The position numbers were made by a program, and so were the translations under genes. A stretch of 64,000 nucleotides of DNA from Bacteroides sp. AN502(2024) (GTDB lineage Bacteria > Bacteroidota > Bacteroidia > Bacteroidales > Bacteroidaceae), in NCBI RefSeq assembly GCF_041227145.1, contig NZ_JBGFSP010000003.1, positions 434,001 to 498,000 on the forward strand, written 5' to 3'. Below, piece by piece: positions 43,242 to 55,261 of the stretch (position 1 is its first letter; each line of letters starts with the position of its first letter). Below the pieces are notes generated by a model. It had not been told where the DNA came from. It did no database searches and saw only the letters and a program-made list of their open reading frames with translations.

Positions 43242-45107
43242 TTAGTATAATTCCAGCCCGAACTCATCTCTCAGCTGCATCAATGCCTGATTCTTTTGAG
43301 CCATCATCTGGAATTTCTCGACACGCCCCACAGGACGTACTGTTTCTGTCGCCTCACTTACCCGCACTGTCATCACCACTTTGCTGTTCTTCAGTCTACC
43401 GCGAAGGTAATCCTGCAATTCGGGAATCAAAGCCGTAAAATCCTTTGCAGCAAACTCATTATCAACCCGCACTTCAAAAGTCGTCGAGTTGTTAAGCAAC
43501 GTCGGATGGATCATCTGCATACGTTTTGCAAGAGCATCCCGTTCTTTCGGCAACCGACCGGCATACTCCTGCCAATAATAGTTCAAATCCCGGTCATTGA
43601 ACATAAAATCCTCTTCCAGTTGTTCTACCTTAGGAACATTCGTTATAGCTGTATTCTGCGTTACCGGATCATGTTGCGGATGCTTGATAGATACCCCCAA
43701 GCTCGACATCTTCACCACGGGAATTTTCCGTTCCTCCCTGACAGCCTGAACAACTTCCGCTCCTTTTGGCGGAACAGCTGAAGCCACACCGGGAGAAGCC
43801 GATGCTCCCGGTTGCACAGCCGCAGCAGCCTGCGGATACCGGGCAGTAGTGCCATTAGCAGCCTGTGTTGTAACAGAAGACGGAGACGAATGAACCGGAG
43901 CCTGCTGAGCCTGTGGTGCAGAAGATACCTGCGGCTGCTGTGCTGCGGCAGGGTGAGTGAATATAGGTTTTATAGTCTTCTTAGGGCTACGCCCACCACT
44001 CACGTCATCCCCCTCGGTGGTAAGCTGTGCAACCTGTATCAAGGTCAGTTCTACCAGCAAACGCTTATTTTTGCTGATGCGGTAATTCAAATCACACTCA
44101 TTACAAAGCTTCATAGCCCGGTACAAGAAAGGCAGCGGACATTTCTGTGCCTGCTCCTGATAGCGTTGGCGTATGCTCGCTCCCACTTCCAACAAAGGCA
44201 ATGTCACCGGATCTTTCCCGACCAACAGATCACGGAAATGAGACGATAATCCGGTAATAAAATGATTTCCGTCAAAGCCCTTATTCAATACATCATTGAA
44301 AAGCAATAATGCATCACTCACCTTATTTTCGAGGAAACAATCCGTCAGACGGAAATAATACTCATAATCAAGCACATTCAGATTATCAATCACACTCTTA
44401 TAGGTGATCTTTCCTCCGGTGAAACTAACCACCTGATCGAAGATAGACAAAGCATCACGCATACCACCGTCCGCCTTCATGGCTATCACGTTCAGCGCTT
44501 CCGGTTCTGCAGTGATTCCTTCTTTCGAAGCGACATACGATAGATGATTCACCGTATCTTCCACACTTATCCGGTTAAAGTCGTAAATCTGGCAACGGGA
44601 AAGAATCGTAGGAAGAATCTTATGCTTCTCCGTTGTAGCCAGAATAAAGATTGCATGTCGGGGAGGCTCCTCCAGCGTTTTCAGGAACGCATTGAAAGCA
44701 GATGCCGAGAGCATGTGCACCTCATCGATGATATATACCTTATACTTACCAACCTGTGGCGGAATACGCACTTGTTCCACCAACTGACGAATGTCATCCA
44801 CCGAGTTATTGGAAGCAGCATCGAGCTCATGAATATTGTATGAGCGCTGTTCGTTAAAAGCTACACATGACTCACACTGATTGCAAGCCTCTCCGTCAGC
44901 GGTTGGTGTCATACAATTAATGGTTTTGGCAAAGATACGCGCGCAAGTCGTCTTCCCTACCCCGCGCGGTCCGCAAAACAAATAAGCATGAGCCAGTTTC
45001 TGGGTAGCAATTGCATTTTTCAGCGTGGTAGTCAATGCCCGCTGTCCTACCACCGATTCGAACGTGGACGGACGATATTTACGGGCTGAAACAATATAGT
45101 TTTCCAT
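43242..45107 (-). CDS. dnaX: DNA polymerase III gamma/tau subunit
   Basis: Clamp-loader ATPase. 621 residues from MENYIVSARKYRP; an 11-residue upstream extension is unlikely. P-loop GPRGVGKTT, zinc-binding Cys cluster (C-MTPTADGEA-CNQCESC), DEVHML Walker B, LEEPP sensor and domain III are in order. From about 380 the tail is Gln/Ala/Pro/Ser-rich followed by a tau-like C-terminal domain (about 525-621). No slippery-run frameshift was noticed. A TACATTTG box lies at 45224-45231 on the minus strand, about 115 bp upstream. Confidence 0.97.
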   Translation of the reverse strand: MENYIVSARKYRPSTFESVVGQRALTTTLKNAIATQKLAHAYLFCGPRGVGKTTCARIFAKTINCMTPTADGEACNQCESCVAFNEQRSYNIHELDAASNNSVDDIRQLVEQVRIPPQVGKYKVYIIDEVHMLSASAFNAFLKTLEEPPRHAIFILATTEKHKILPTILSRCQIYDFNRISVEDTVNHLSYVASKEGITAEPEALNVIAMKADGGMRDALSIFDQVVSFTGGKITYKSVIDNLNVLDYEYYFRLTDCFLENKVSDALLLFNDVLNKGFDGNHFITGLSSHFRDLLVGKDPVTLPLLEVGASIRQRYQEQAQKCPLPFLYRAMKLCNECDLNYRISKNKRLLVELTLIQVAQLTTEGDDVSGGRSPKKTIKPIFTHPAAAQQPQVSSAPQAQQAPVHSSPSSVTTQAANGTTARYPQAAAAVQPGASASPGVASAVPPKGAEVVQAVREERKIPVVKMSSLGVSIKHPQHDPVTQNTAITNVPKVEQLEEDFMFNDRDLNYYWQEYAGRLPKERDALAKRMQMIHPTLLNNSTTFEVRVDNEFAAKDFTALIPELQDYLRGRLKNSKVVMTVRVSEATETVRPVGRVEKFQMMAQKNQALMQLRDEFGLELY

Positions 45108-45223
45108 ATCCGGGATTCTCTCTGTTTTTTGAAATTTCACTTACTTTGCAAAAACAGTGCCAATGAGCGCAGCGTCAAGCTCGCTTGAGCCATGCCGAAT
45201 GAAGCCTGTTTTCGCTTGTTCTG

Positions 45224-45231
45224 CAAATGTA
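45224..45231 (-). promoter_or_regulatory. -7 box of dnaX
   Basis: Minus-strand TACATTTG, about 117 bp before the dnaX ATG; divergent from the DivIC-like gene's promoter. Confidence 0.4.
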
Positions 45232-45309
45232 CACAAAAAAGTGATAAGTAATAAGGGAACAAGAAAGAAGTTTTGAAGCCAAAGCGATAAGTTTTTAAGT
45301 TATTAGTTT

Positions 45310-45317
45310 TATCTTTG
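45310..45317 (+). promoter_or_regulatory. -7 box of the DivIC/FtsB-like gene
   Basis: TATCTTTG 21 bp before the ATG; no clear -33. Confidence 0.55.
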
Positions 45318-45338
45318 CGGATATTAAAAAGAGAATTT

Positions 45339-45635
45339 ATGGGTAAACTAATCACTATCTGGAGTTTTATATGCAGACGCAAGTATCTCATTACAGTCGT
45401 CACATTTGCTGTTATCATAGGCTTTCTGGACGAGAACAGCCTGATTCGCCGTTTCGGATACGAGCGGGAAATCAGCCAGTTAAAAGAAGAGATAGAAAAG
45501 TACCGGGCAGATTATGAAGAGAACACCCAACGTCTCAACGAAATAAGTACGAATCCGGACGCTATCGAACAGATTGCCCGTGAAAAGTATCTGATGAAGA
45601 AACCCAACGAAGATATTTACGTTTTTGAAGATTAA
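45339..45635 (+). CDS. septum formation initiator (DivIC/FtsB-like)
   Basis: 98 residues from MGKLITIWSF. Cytoplasmic tip of about 15 residues, one membrane helix (YLITVVTFAVIIGFL), a periplasmic coiled coil (REISQLKEEIEKYRADYEEN), and the family's closing segment AREKYLMKKPNEDIYVFE. Member of the FtsB/DivIC divisome scaffold. A frame eight residues longer overlaps the promoter and is rejected. Followed after 3 bp by a small membrane protein. Confidence 0.93.
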   Translation: MGKLITIWSFICRRKYLITVVTFAVIIGFLDENSLIRRFGYEREISQLKEEIEKYRADYEENTQRLNEISTNPDAIEQIAREKYLMKKPNEDIYVFED

Positions 45636-45638
45636 AGA

Positions 45639-45980
45639 ATGAAACAATTAGTACCTGCCCTTTTTGTTGTAGGCGCCATAATGACTCTCACCGGAGCAGC
45701 AGTATTTATCACCGGATGGATATACGCTCCTTACATATACACTACCGGAGCCGGCTTTATTGCATTGGCACAAGTGAATACGCCCCTCAGAGGAAAAAGC
45801 AAAACATTGAAACGTCTGCGTATTCAGCAGATATTCGGTGCAGTGGCACTGATCCTGACGGGTGCCTTTATGTTTACCACCCGAGGTAATGAATGGATTG
45901 CCTGTCTCACGATTGCTGCCATCCTCGAACTTTACACAGCTTTCCGTATTCCACAGGAAGAAGCAAAAGAAAGGTCATAA
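45639..45980 (+). CDS. small four-helix membrane protein, unknown function
   Basis: 113 residues with four hydrophobic segments (about 5-27, 31-48, 63-81, 87-103) and a basic loop GKSKTLKRLRIQQ between the second and third. No known motif. Starts 3 bp after the DivIC-like gene, so probably cotranscribed; conserved position next to a divisome gene would hint at an envelope role (inference). Confidence 0.8.
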   Translation: MKQLVPALFVVGAIMTLTGAAVFITGWIYAPYIYTTGAGFIALAQVNTPLRGKSKTLKRLRIQQIFGAVALILTGAFMFTTRGNEWIACLTIAAILELYTAFRIPQEEAKERS

Positions 45981-46034
45981 GAAAGCCCCTTCAAAGCTTC
46001 CCGGTCTTGAACGGGCAGAGTTTTTCGATTCAAC

Positions 46035-46209
46035 GGAGGATGTATCATAATGCCTAAATTAAAGAATTACCGTGCCCATACCTCGCTTAGACTAAAAGAA
46101 TACATTTAAGGATATACATAATGCCTAAATATAAAAATTTACCCCTGCCACAGATAGCCATCTATAGCAGGGGTAATTTCCTTCCAAAGGGAATCTTAAC
46201 ATCCCCTCT
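46035..46209. repeat. 98-bp-family element copy C plus truncated partner
   Basis: The full copy spans about 46109-46209 and, read on the minus strand, aligns end to end with the element at 36638-36734, including TTACCCCTGC/GCAGGGGTAA and the shared ATTTAGGCATTATG. Just left, 46035-46075 repeats only the first part (GATGTATCATAATGCCTAAA...), then breaks off. The pair fills the gap between two convergent genes. Confidence 0.8.
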
Positions 46210-46219
46210 TTACTATCAT

Positions 46220-46822
46220 TTATTTCTTCACAGGTGAATACCTTGCATTCAACCCATCGACAATCTCTTCTGTAATATTGAAAGCACTGTCAGCATAAAG
46301 CAGGTTATCGAGACCTGTGTTGCTGAAGATCAGGCTATATCCGTGAGTCTTATTATATTCTTTCAGGAAAGCATTGATAGAATCGCGGAACTGCAAGCTA
46401 TTCTTGTTGTTCTCTTCCAGCAAACCATTCTGGAGTTTAGTGTTCAACTCTTGCAAATCTTGTTCCAGCTTCAACAGACGGTTATATTCTTGCTGCGCTC
46501 TATCTTGTGACAGGAAAGCATTGTTTTCAACTTTCTTCTGGAACTCCTGTCTTTCTTTGTCCAAAGCGGCAGCCTTCTGATTCAATGTCAGACGAACATT
46601 TTCGCTCTTCTTTACCATCGCCTCATTCAAGTCTATACAGAAATTGTATTTGGCAAGCAACGTATCTATTTCAACATAGGCAATTTTCATTCCTGACAGT
46701 CCGACATTAGCCTGAATCGGAGTACTTGTGGTTTGATTGTCAGTTTTGCCGGCACATTGTGAAAATAAAACGATAAACGCAAGAGCAGCCAAACCGTTCA
46801 TGAGGTAGTTCATTCTATTCAT
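46220..46822 (-). CDS. OmpH/Skp-family protein, lipoprotein form
   Basis: 200 residues. Signal sequence with lipobox LFSQC, a 25-residue spacer, then the Skp fold: MKIAYVEIDTLLAKYNF strand, long coiled-coil hairpin (VRLTLNQKAAALDKERQEF to LQNGLLEENNK) and the terminal strand HGYSLIFSNTGLDNLLY. Skp proteins chaperone outer-membrane proteins. A lipid anchor would tether the chaperone, unlike E. coli Skp. It follows a small membrane gene by 27 bp. Confidence 0.88.
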   Translation of the reverse strand: MNRMNYLMNGLAALAFIVLFSQCAGKTDNQTTSTPIQANVGLSGMKIAYVEIDTLLAKYNFCIDLNEAMVKKSENVRLTLNQKAAALDKERQEFQKKVENNAFLSQDRAQQEYNRLLKLEQDLQELNTKLQNGLLEENNKNSLQFRDSINAFLKEYNKTHGYSLIFSNTGLDNLLYADSAFNITEEIVDGLNARYSPVKK

Positions 46823-46849
46823 AATTAATAAGTATTGTTTTTAATAAAT

Positions 46850-47083
46850 TTAGTTCATACTATCGTTCAAGGCTTTTTCCAACTCATCAATAGAAAAATG
46901 CGGTTTCCTTTGAGCTTCGCGATCCTGCGACTGTACGCATCCGATTCCTTTCTGACGCAACGCCCTATTCCCGCTTACATGACCATTGGGGAATTTCCCA
47001 CCCTTCGTAAAGAATACCTTCACCCCTAATAATATCAGGGAAATAGCAACTATTAACAAAGTTATCAGTATAGTCTCAACCAT
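46850..47083 (-). CDS. small conserved membrane protein, unknown function
   Basis: 77 residues: one N-terminal membrane helix (ILITLLIVAISLILLGVKVFF), then FPNGHVSGNRALRQKGIGCVQSQDR, a pattern I recall from short Bacteroidetes membrane proteins, and an acidic C-terminal helix. One conserved Cys. Upstream of the OmpH-like lipoprotein in the same operon. No function known. Confidence 0.8.
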   Translation of the reverse strand: MVETILITLLIVAISLILLGVKVFFTKGGKFPNGHVSGNRALRQKGIGCVQSQDREAQRKPHFSIDELEKALNDSMN

Positions 47084-47103
47084 TTCTATTAATTTTGTGA
47101 GTG

Positions 47104-47111
47104 CAAAGATA
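47104..47111 (-). promoter_or_regulatory. -7 box for the small membrane protein/OmpH-like operon
   Basis: Minus-strand TATCTTTG 20 bp before the ATG; divergent from pepD. Confidence 0.55.
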
Positions 47112-47216
47112 GGCTTTAATGAGATATGAGTTCAGATAAGTCAATCAAATTAACCATATTTAGCAATAGAAGAAGCGAAAACAGCCCTTCTATTCCTATT
47201 TTAAAATAAAAACAGC

Positions 47217-48677
47217 ATGGAAAAAAAAGATTTAAAGCCGGCTGGCGTATTCAAGTATTTCGAGGAAATCTGCCAAGTGCCGCGCCCTTCGAAGAAGGAA
47301 GAGAAAATGATTGCCTACCTGAAGGCATTCGGAGCAGAGCATCATCTGGAGACCAAGGTGGACGAAGCGGGCAACGTATTGATTAAAAAGCCAGCTACTC
47401 CGGGAAAAGAGCATCTTCAAACCGTTGTTCTGCAATCGCATATAGACATGGTGTGCGAGAAGAATAACGACGTTCAACACAACTTCCTCACCGATCCCAT
47501 AGAAACAGAAATTGACGGTGAATGGCTGAAAGCCAAAGGCACTACCCTCGGAGCCGACAACGGTATCGGCGTAGCTACCGAGCTGGCCATTCTGGCAGAC
47601 GACAGTATCGAGCATGGTCCGCTGGAATGTCTGTTTACCGTAGATGAAGAGACCGGACTTACCGGAGCTTTCGCCTTGCAAAAAGGCTTTATGAGCGGTG
47701 ATATCCTCCTGAACCTCGATTCGGAAGATGAAGGAGAAATATTTATCGGATGTGCCGGAGGTATCGACTCCGTTGCAGAATTTAGTTATAAAGAAGTGGA
47801 AGTTCCCGCCGGATATTTCTTCTTCAAGTTAGAAGTGAAAGGTCTGAAAGGCGGTCACTCCGGTGGTGACATTCATTTGGGACGCGGCAATGCCAACAAA
47901 ATACTGAACCGCTTCCTTTCCCGCATGGCTGCCAAACACGATCTGTACCTTTGTGAAATCAACGGAGGTAACCTGCGCAACGCTATTCCCCGCGAGGCAT
48001 ACGCCATCTGTGCAGTTCCCGAAGATGCCAAACACGATGTCCGCACAGAGCTGAATATCTTCACCAGCGAAGTGGAAAATGAATTATCCGTTATAGAGCC
48101 CGATTTAAAACTGGTTCTCGAATCGGAGACCCCGCGCAAAGCAGCCATCGATCAGGATACGACCGCCCGTTTGCTAAAAGCGCTGTACGCAGTTCCCCAC
48201 GGTGTATATGCCATGAGCCAGGATATTCCCGGACTGGTAGAGACTTCCACCAATCTGGCATCCGTCAAGATGAAACCCGGGCATATCATCCGCATTGAAA
48301 CCAGCCAGCGGAGTTCCATACTATCCGCACGCAACGATATGGCGAACACCGTTCGTTCCGCATTCCAACTGGCAGGAGCCCATGTTACCTTCGGAGAAGG
48401 CTATCCCGGCTGGAAGCCGAATCCTCATTCGGCGATCCTCCAAGTGGCTGTCGAATCTTACAAACGCTTATTCGGTGTAGATGCCAAAGTAAAAGCCATC
48501 CATGCAGGACTGGAGTGCGGTCTGTTCCTTGACAAGTACCCGACGCTGGATATGATCTCTTTCGGACCGACACTTACCGGTGTTCATTCTCCCGACGAAC
48601 GGATGCATATACCTACCGTAGAGAAGTTCTGGAAACATCTGTTGGATATCTTGGCACATGTACCAGCCAAGAAATAA
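47217..48677 (+). CDS. pepD: aminoacyl-histidine dipeptidase (M20 family)
   Basis: Cytosolic Xaa-His dipeptidase (carnosinase-like), 486 residues. Metal-site motifs QSHIDMVCEKN, TTLGADNGIGVA and DEETGLTGAFAL, the lid domain KGLKGGHSGGDIHLGRGNANK, and the C-terminal IHAGLECGLF with GPTLTGVHSPDERMHI. Normal length. Divergently placed from the OmpH operon; followed closely by an exported EEP-family enzyme. Confidence 0.95.
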   Translation: MEKKDLKPAGVFKYFEEICQVPRPSKKEEKMIAYLKAFGAEHHLETKVDEAGNVLIKKPATPGKEHLQTVVLQSHIDMVCEKNNDVQHNFLTDPIETEIDGEWLKAKGTTLGADNGIGVATELAILADDSIEHGPLECLFTVDEETGLTGAFALQKGFMSGDILLNLDSEDEGEIFIGCAGGIDSVAEFSYKEVEVPAGYFFFKLEVKGLKGGHSGGDIHLGRGNANKILNRFLSRMAAKHDLYLCEINGGNLRNAIPREAYAICAVPEDAKHDVRTELNIFTSEVENELSVIEPDLKLVLESETPRKAAIDQDTTARLLKALYAVPHGVYAMSQDIPGLVETSTNLASVKMKPGHIIRIETSQRSSILSARNDMANTVRSAFQLAGAHVTFGEGYPGWKPNPHSAILQVAVESYKRLFGVDAKVKAIHAGLECGLFLDKYPTLDMISFGPTLTGVHSPDERMHIPTVEKFWKHLLDILAHVPAKK

Positions 48678-48738
48678 CAGACAGATCAAATATCACAAAG
48701 AAGAGTATGGCGACAGTCGGAAAAGCATCACTGCTGCC

Positions 48739-49863
48739 ATGCTCTTTTTTACGATGATTTTAGTGGCTGTAAGTCTCTTCATTCCCTGCTGTGCCATTGC
48801 ACAAGAGTGCCACGACCAACAAGCCCCCTATCAGGAAGAAAGCCTTCCTTTCCGCGTTGTCAGCTGGAACCTGGAAAACCTGTTTGATACGCACCATGAC
48901 AGTTTGAAGAACGACCATGAGTTTCTTCCCGATGCGCTGCGTCATTGGAATTATAGCAGATATAAGAAAAAGCTGGCTGATGTGGCACGTGTAATCGCAG
49001 CCGTTGGCGAATGGACCCCTCCGGCACTTGTCGGATTGTGTGAAGTGGAAAATGATACGGTGCTCCGTGATCTTACCCTTCGTTCTCCTTTAAAAGAGCT
49101 TAAGTATCGTTATGTAATGACCGATTCCCCTGATTGGAGAGGAATCGATGTAGCCCTGCTTTACCAACGGGATTTATTCAAACTGTTATCCTCCCGTTCT
49201 ATCTCCATTCCTCCGTTGGGAGCATACCGCCCGACCAGAGATTTGCTGCACGTCAGCGGGCTTCTGTTGACGGGAGACACACTGGATGTATTTGTCTGCC
49301 ATCTCCCAAGCCGTTCGGGTGGAGTCAAAGAATCGGAACCCTATCGTTTATACGTGGCTCAGATCTTACGTACGGAAGTCGATCAGATTCTGCATACTCG
49401 TTCTCATCCGCAAGTGATCATGATGGGAGATTTCAACGATTACCCCACGAATCGGTCCATCCTGAAAATACTGGAAGCCGAAGCACCTCCCGTTATCACC
49501 CAAGAGCCAGCCTCCGCAACCGGCCCCACCGGCGCTTCCACAGTTGCCCCTTCCCCACTAAAACTATATCATCTGCTCGCCAGAAGAGCGAAGTCAACAA
49601 ACTTCGGTTCTTACAAATATCGCGGTGAATGGGGATTGCTTGACCACCTGATCGTATCGGGCACTCTATTAAATCAATCGAGCCATTTCTTCACCAGTGA
49701 AGAGAGAGCGAATGTCTGCCTTCTCCCCTTTTTACTGAAAGACGATGAGAAATATGGGGATAAAGAACCTTTCCGCACTTACAAAGGAGGGAAATATCAG
49801 GGAGGGATCAGCGATCATCTCCCCGTTTATGCAGACTTCGAACTAACGTATCCCACGAATTGA
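48739..49863 (+). CDS. exported endonuclease/exonuclease/phosphatase-family protein
   Basis: EEP-fold metal-dependent phosphodiesterase. Motifs SWNLENLFD, GLCEVEND, GDFNDYP and SDHLPVYADF give the active-site Asn, Glu, Asp and His. I start at the ATG opening the signal peptide MLFFTMILVAVSLFIPCC; the frame extends 27 residues further upstream (to 48658, overlapping pepD by 20 bp) with a highly charged stretch, so the start is uncertain. A Pro/Thr/Ala-rich insertion (about 255-275 from this start) is a loop. Substrate may be extracellular nucleic acid or a phosphoester. Confidence 0.88.
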   Translation: MLFFTMILVAVSLFIPCCAIAQECHDQQAPYQEESLPFRVVSWNLENLFDTHHDSLKNDHEFLPDALRHWNYSRYKKKLADVARVIAAVGEWTPPALVGLCEVENDTVLRDLTLRSPLKELKYRYVMTDSPDWRGIDVALLYQRDLFKLLSSRSISIPPLGAYRPTRDLLHVSGLLLTGDTLDVFVCHLPSRSGGVKESEPYRLYVAQILRTEVDQILHTRSHPQVIMMGDFNDYPTNRSILKILEAEAPPVITQEPASATGPTGASTVAPSPLKLYHLLARRAKSTNFGSYKYRGEWGLLDHLIVSGTLLNQSSHFFTSEERANVCLLPFLLKDDEKYGDKEPFRTYKGGKYQGGISDHLPVYADFELTYPTN

Positions 49864-49883
49864 AAAAACAATGAACGGCTCCA

Positions 49884-51701
49884 TCAGGGAGCCACCCCCA
49901 CTCCTACCTCATTCATTTCTATCTTTGCGGTAGTTGCAGTTGGCGTAGTAGCTTCTAATTTAATAAAACGTGCCTGCACTTTCCGGTCGAAAGCAACCGT
50001 CTGCGGCAACGGATTATGCATGATATTACTGAACTCCCCATGGGTAGGAACCTCTTTCCACCTCTTACCATCCTCACTCACAAAGAATTTGTAACGGAAT
50101 GCCATCGTCGGTTTTGCCTCTGCCTTTGCAGGAGCATACGTGAAACTGCTCAAGGTGACCGTTTTCCCCAAATCAATCGTTAAGGGAGAGGCAGCAACCT
50201 GTTTCCATCCGGAGCGCGGCAAATGATTCCACTCTTCTTTCGTTGCCTCTTCCTGCAAAGGTTCCGCATAATAAGCTGCCACCCGGCTCACATAAGCAGT
50301 CGACCGGCACCCGTCTATTTTCACACGAAGCTTGCGGGCCTTCACTGCCGGGAAACGCACCATGCGCTTATACCCTATCGTCGTACCTTTTCCAACTACC
50401 TTCCAGCCATGACCAGTCAGGGCTTCCAACGTAAAGGCCTCTACCCGTTGCCCTTTCGTTATATCCTCCTGAAGCATCACTACGTTTATCTCTGCATCCG
50501 GCTTCAATGAATAAACCTTTTCACCACCGGAAGTCACATCCCAACATTTTCGGCCCTTCACCACCTTGTCGGCGGAGAACACCCGCTCACGATAAGCTGC
50601 AAATTCATTCAATCGCCGCACATCGGCTTCATGAATCACTCCCCTACGATCCGGAGGAATATTCAACAACAGAACGGAATTATAACCCACCGATTGGAAA
50701 TAGATATCCGCCAGATGTTTCAACGACTTCACTTTGCCGTCTTCTTCCGCATGATAGAACCATCCCGGACGAATGGATACGTCCACTTCCGAAGGATACC
50801 AGAATAACTCCGTAGCCTTCTCCAACATCTTACGGCTTCCCAAATCCTCCGCTTTACTAAAAACTCCCAGACGATCATTATTCTCCTGCGAACGGGCATA
50901 TATACCGGGAGCCAGCACAGTCGCACTCCATTCCGTTTCACGTCCCAATCCTTTTTCGTTGCCTACCCAGCGGACATCATCCCCCATAATTGCCATCACC
51001 GCTTTGGGCTGAAGGCGTTGGATGGTTTGATAGAAAGCATCCCAATCATACACCTGTTTCTTTCCGTTCGGCCCTTCCCCATTCGCTCCATCGAACCAAA
51101 CTTCATGCACTTCGCCATAATTGGTCAGCAGTTCGGTCAGTTGCCGGATAAAAAATTCATTGTAACGGGGAGAGTCTCCATAACATTCCGCATTCCGGTC
51201 CCAGGGAGAAAGATATACTCCAAACTTCATATCGTATTTGTCACAGGCAGCCCGAAGTTCCTTCACCACATCGCCTTGTCCATTTTTCCAGGGAGAAGAG
51301 GCTACCGAATGTCCGGTAGTCGCCGTAGGCCACAAACAGAACCCATCGTGATGTTTGGCAGTCAGAATCACCATTTTAAAGCCGGCTTCCTTGAGCGTAC
51401 GCACCCACTGTTCAGCATCCAGTTCCACCGGGTTAAAGAGTGCGGGATCCTCTTTTCCATCGCCCCACTCACGTCCGGTAAAAGTGTTGATTCCGAAATG
51501 GAGGAAGGCGGTCAGCTCCAATTGTTGCCAGGCATATTGCTGCGGAGTGGGTACCAGCCGTGCCGCCATATCGACTTTCTGCTCGAGAGTGGCCCCTTGA
51601 GGAAATTCAACATGCTTCACATAATGGTTTTCTTTTTTCTGCGCCTGCACTCCGCTCATGAGAGCCACAGACAAAAAAAGAGAGATCAGGAGTTTATTCA
51701 T
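49884..51701 (-). CDS. alpha-L-fucosidase (GH29) with C-terminal F5/8-type module
   Basis: Removes alpha-linked fucose. 605 residues from MNKLLISLFLSVALM (signal peptide ending near GVQAQ); a TTG two codons upstream is not preferred. The GH29 barrel spans about 40-390: FLHFGINTF, TAKHHDGFCLWPT, and EVWFDGANGEGP with nucleophile Asp204. The C-terminal ~130 residues form a jelly-roll/discoidin-like module (SPLTIDLGKTVTLSSFTY). Last enzyme of the PUL but with its own TATCTTTG box at 51726-51733, so it may be separately transcribed. Confidence 0.95.
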   Translation of the reverse strand: MNKLLISLFLSVALMSGVQAQKKENHYVKHVEFPQGATLEQKVDMAARLVPTPQQYAWQQLELTAFLHFGINTFTGREWGDGKEDPALFNPVELDAEQWVRTLKEAGFKMVILTAKHHDGFCLWPTATTGHSVASSPWKNGQGDVVKELRAACDKYDMKFGVYLSPWDRNAECYGDSPRYNEFFIRQLTELLTNYGEVHEVWFDGANGEGPNGKKQVYDWDAFYQTIQRLQPKAVMAIMGDDVRWVGNEKGLGRETEWSATVLAPGIYARSQENNDRLGVFSKAEDLGSRKMLEKATELFWYPSEVDVSIRPGWFYHAEEDGKVKSLKHLADIYFQSVGYNSVLLLNIPPDRRGVIHEADVRRLNEFAAYRERVFSADKVVKGRKCWDVTSGGEKVYSLKPDAEINVVMLQEDITKGQRVEAFTLEALTGHGWKVVGKGTTIGYKRMVRFPAVKARKLRVKIDGCRSTAYVSRVAAYYAEPLQEEATKEEWNHLPRSGWKQVAASPLTIDLGKTVTLSSFTYAPAKAEAKPTMAFRYKFFVSEDGKRWKEVPTHGEFSNIMHNPLPQTVAFDRKVQARFIKLEATTPTATTAKIEMNEVGVGVAP

Positions 51702-51725
51702 TGCCAATTGATTATTGATATTCTA

Positions 51726-51733
51726 CAAAGATA
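51726..51733 (-). promoter_or_regulatory. -7 box of the GH29 gene
   Basis: Minus-strand TATCTTTG 25 bp before the ATG, separate from the upstream GH2 gene by a 400-bp gap. Confidence 0.55.
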
Positions 51734-51794
51734 CAACAAAATAACCGGATTCGGAAAAAAAGAAGGCACTATTTTACAAAATAATGCCTCCGTG

Positions 51795-51882
51795 AAATAG
51801 AGCCTCTGTTCGAGTCGAGCAGAGCCTCTGTTCAGGTGAAATAAAGGCTCTGTTTAGGGCAAACAGCGGCTCTGTTTGAATG
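51795..51882. repeat. four 22-bp palindromic units in mixed orientation
   Basis: Units at 51795-51816, 51817-51838, 51839-51860 and 51861-51882. The first two carry AGAGCCTCTGTT in the same sense as the 13-kb array. The last two are inverted: the core AAACAGCGGCTCTGTTT at 51861-51877 is the exact reverse complement of the core at 13056-13072. The period stays exactly 22 bp through the inversion. Confidence 0.88.
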
Positions 51883-52105
51883 TAAAATCCTTACAAAAAA
51901 GCGAGCCACCAAACGAGCCACCCCAAAAGTCGGTTCAACTACTTGTCCGTCAATCGTTTGCAGCGATCGAAAAAAAACAGAAAAGCCACCAAACGAGCAT
52001 ATATAAATACTAAAATATAATAATTATATAAATATAGTTCGCTCGACACACTTTTTCTGTGTTTTGTGAACGGAAAAAGAAAGACACATCCGATTGGTTC
52101 CGTAT

Positions 52106-55201
<3,096 letters not shown>

Positions 55202-55261
55202 TTAGTTCATACTGTTGCTTTGTCAATCCGTCTCATCCGTGCCTCCGATAACCGGTATTGA

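Larger units (their letters stand above)
51702..52105. other. repeat-containing gap between GH2 and GH29 genes
   Basis: No gene. It contains the GH29 promoter, the second 22-bp palindrome array, and a 15-bp direct repeat AGCCACCAAACGAGC (51904-51918 and 51984-51998). The first copy lies in AGCGAGCCACCAA, a string also present in the IS4 leader at 41708-41720. An A/T-rich stretch follows at 52000-52040. Confidence 0.7.
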
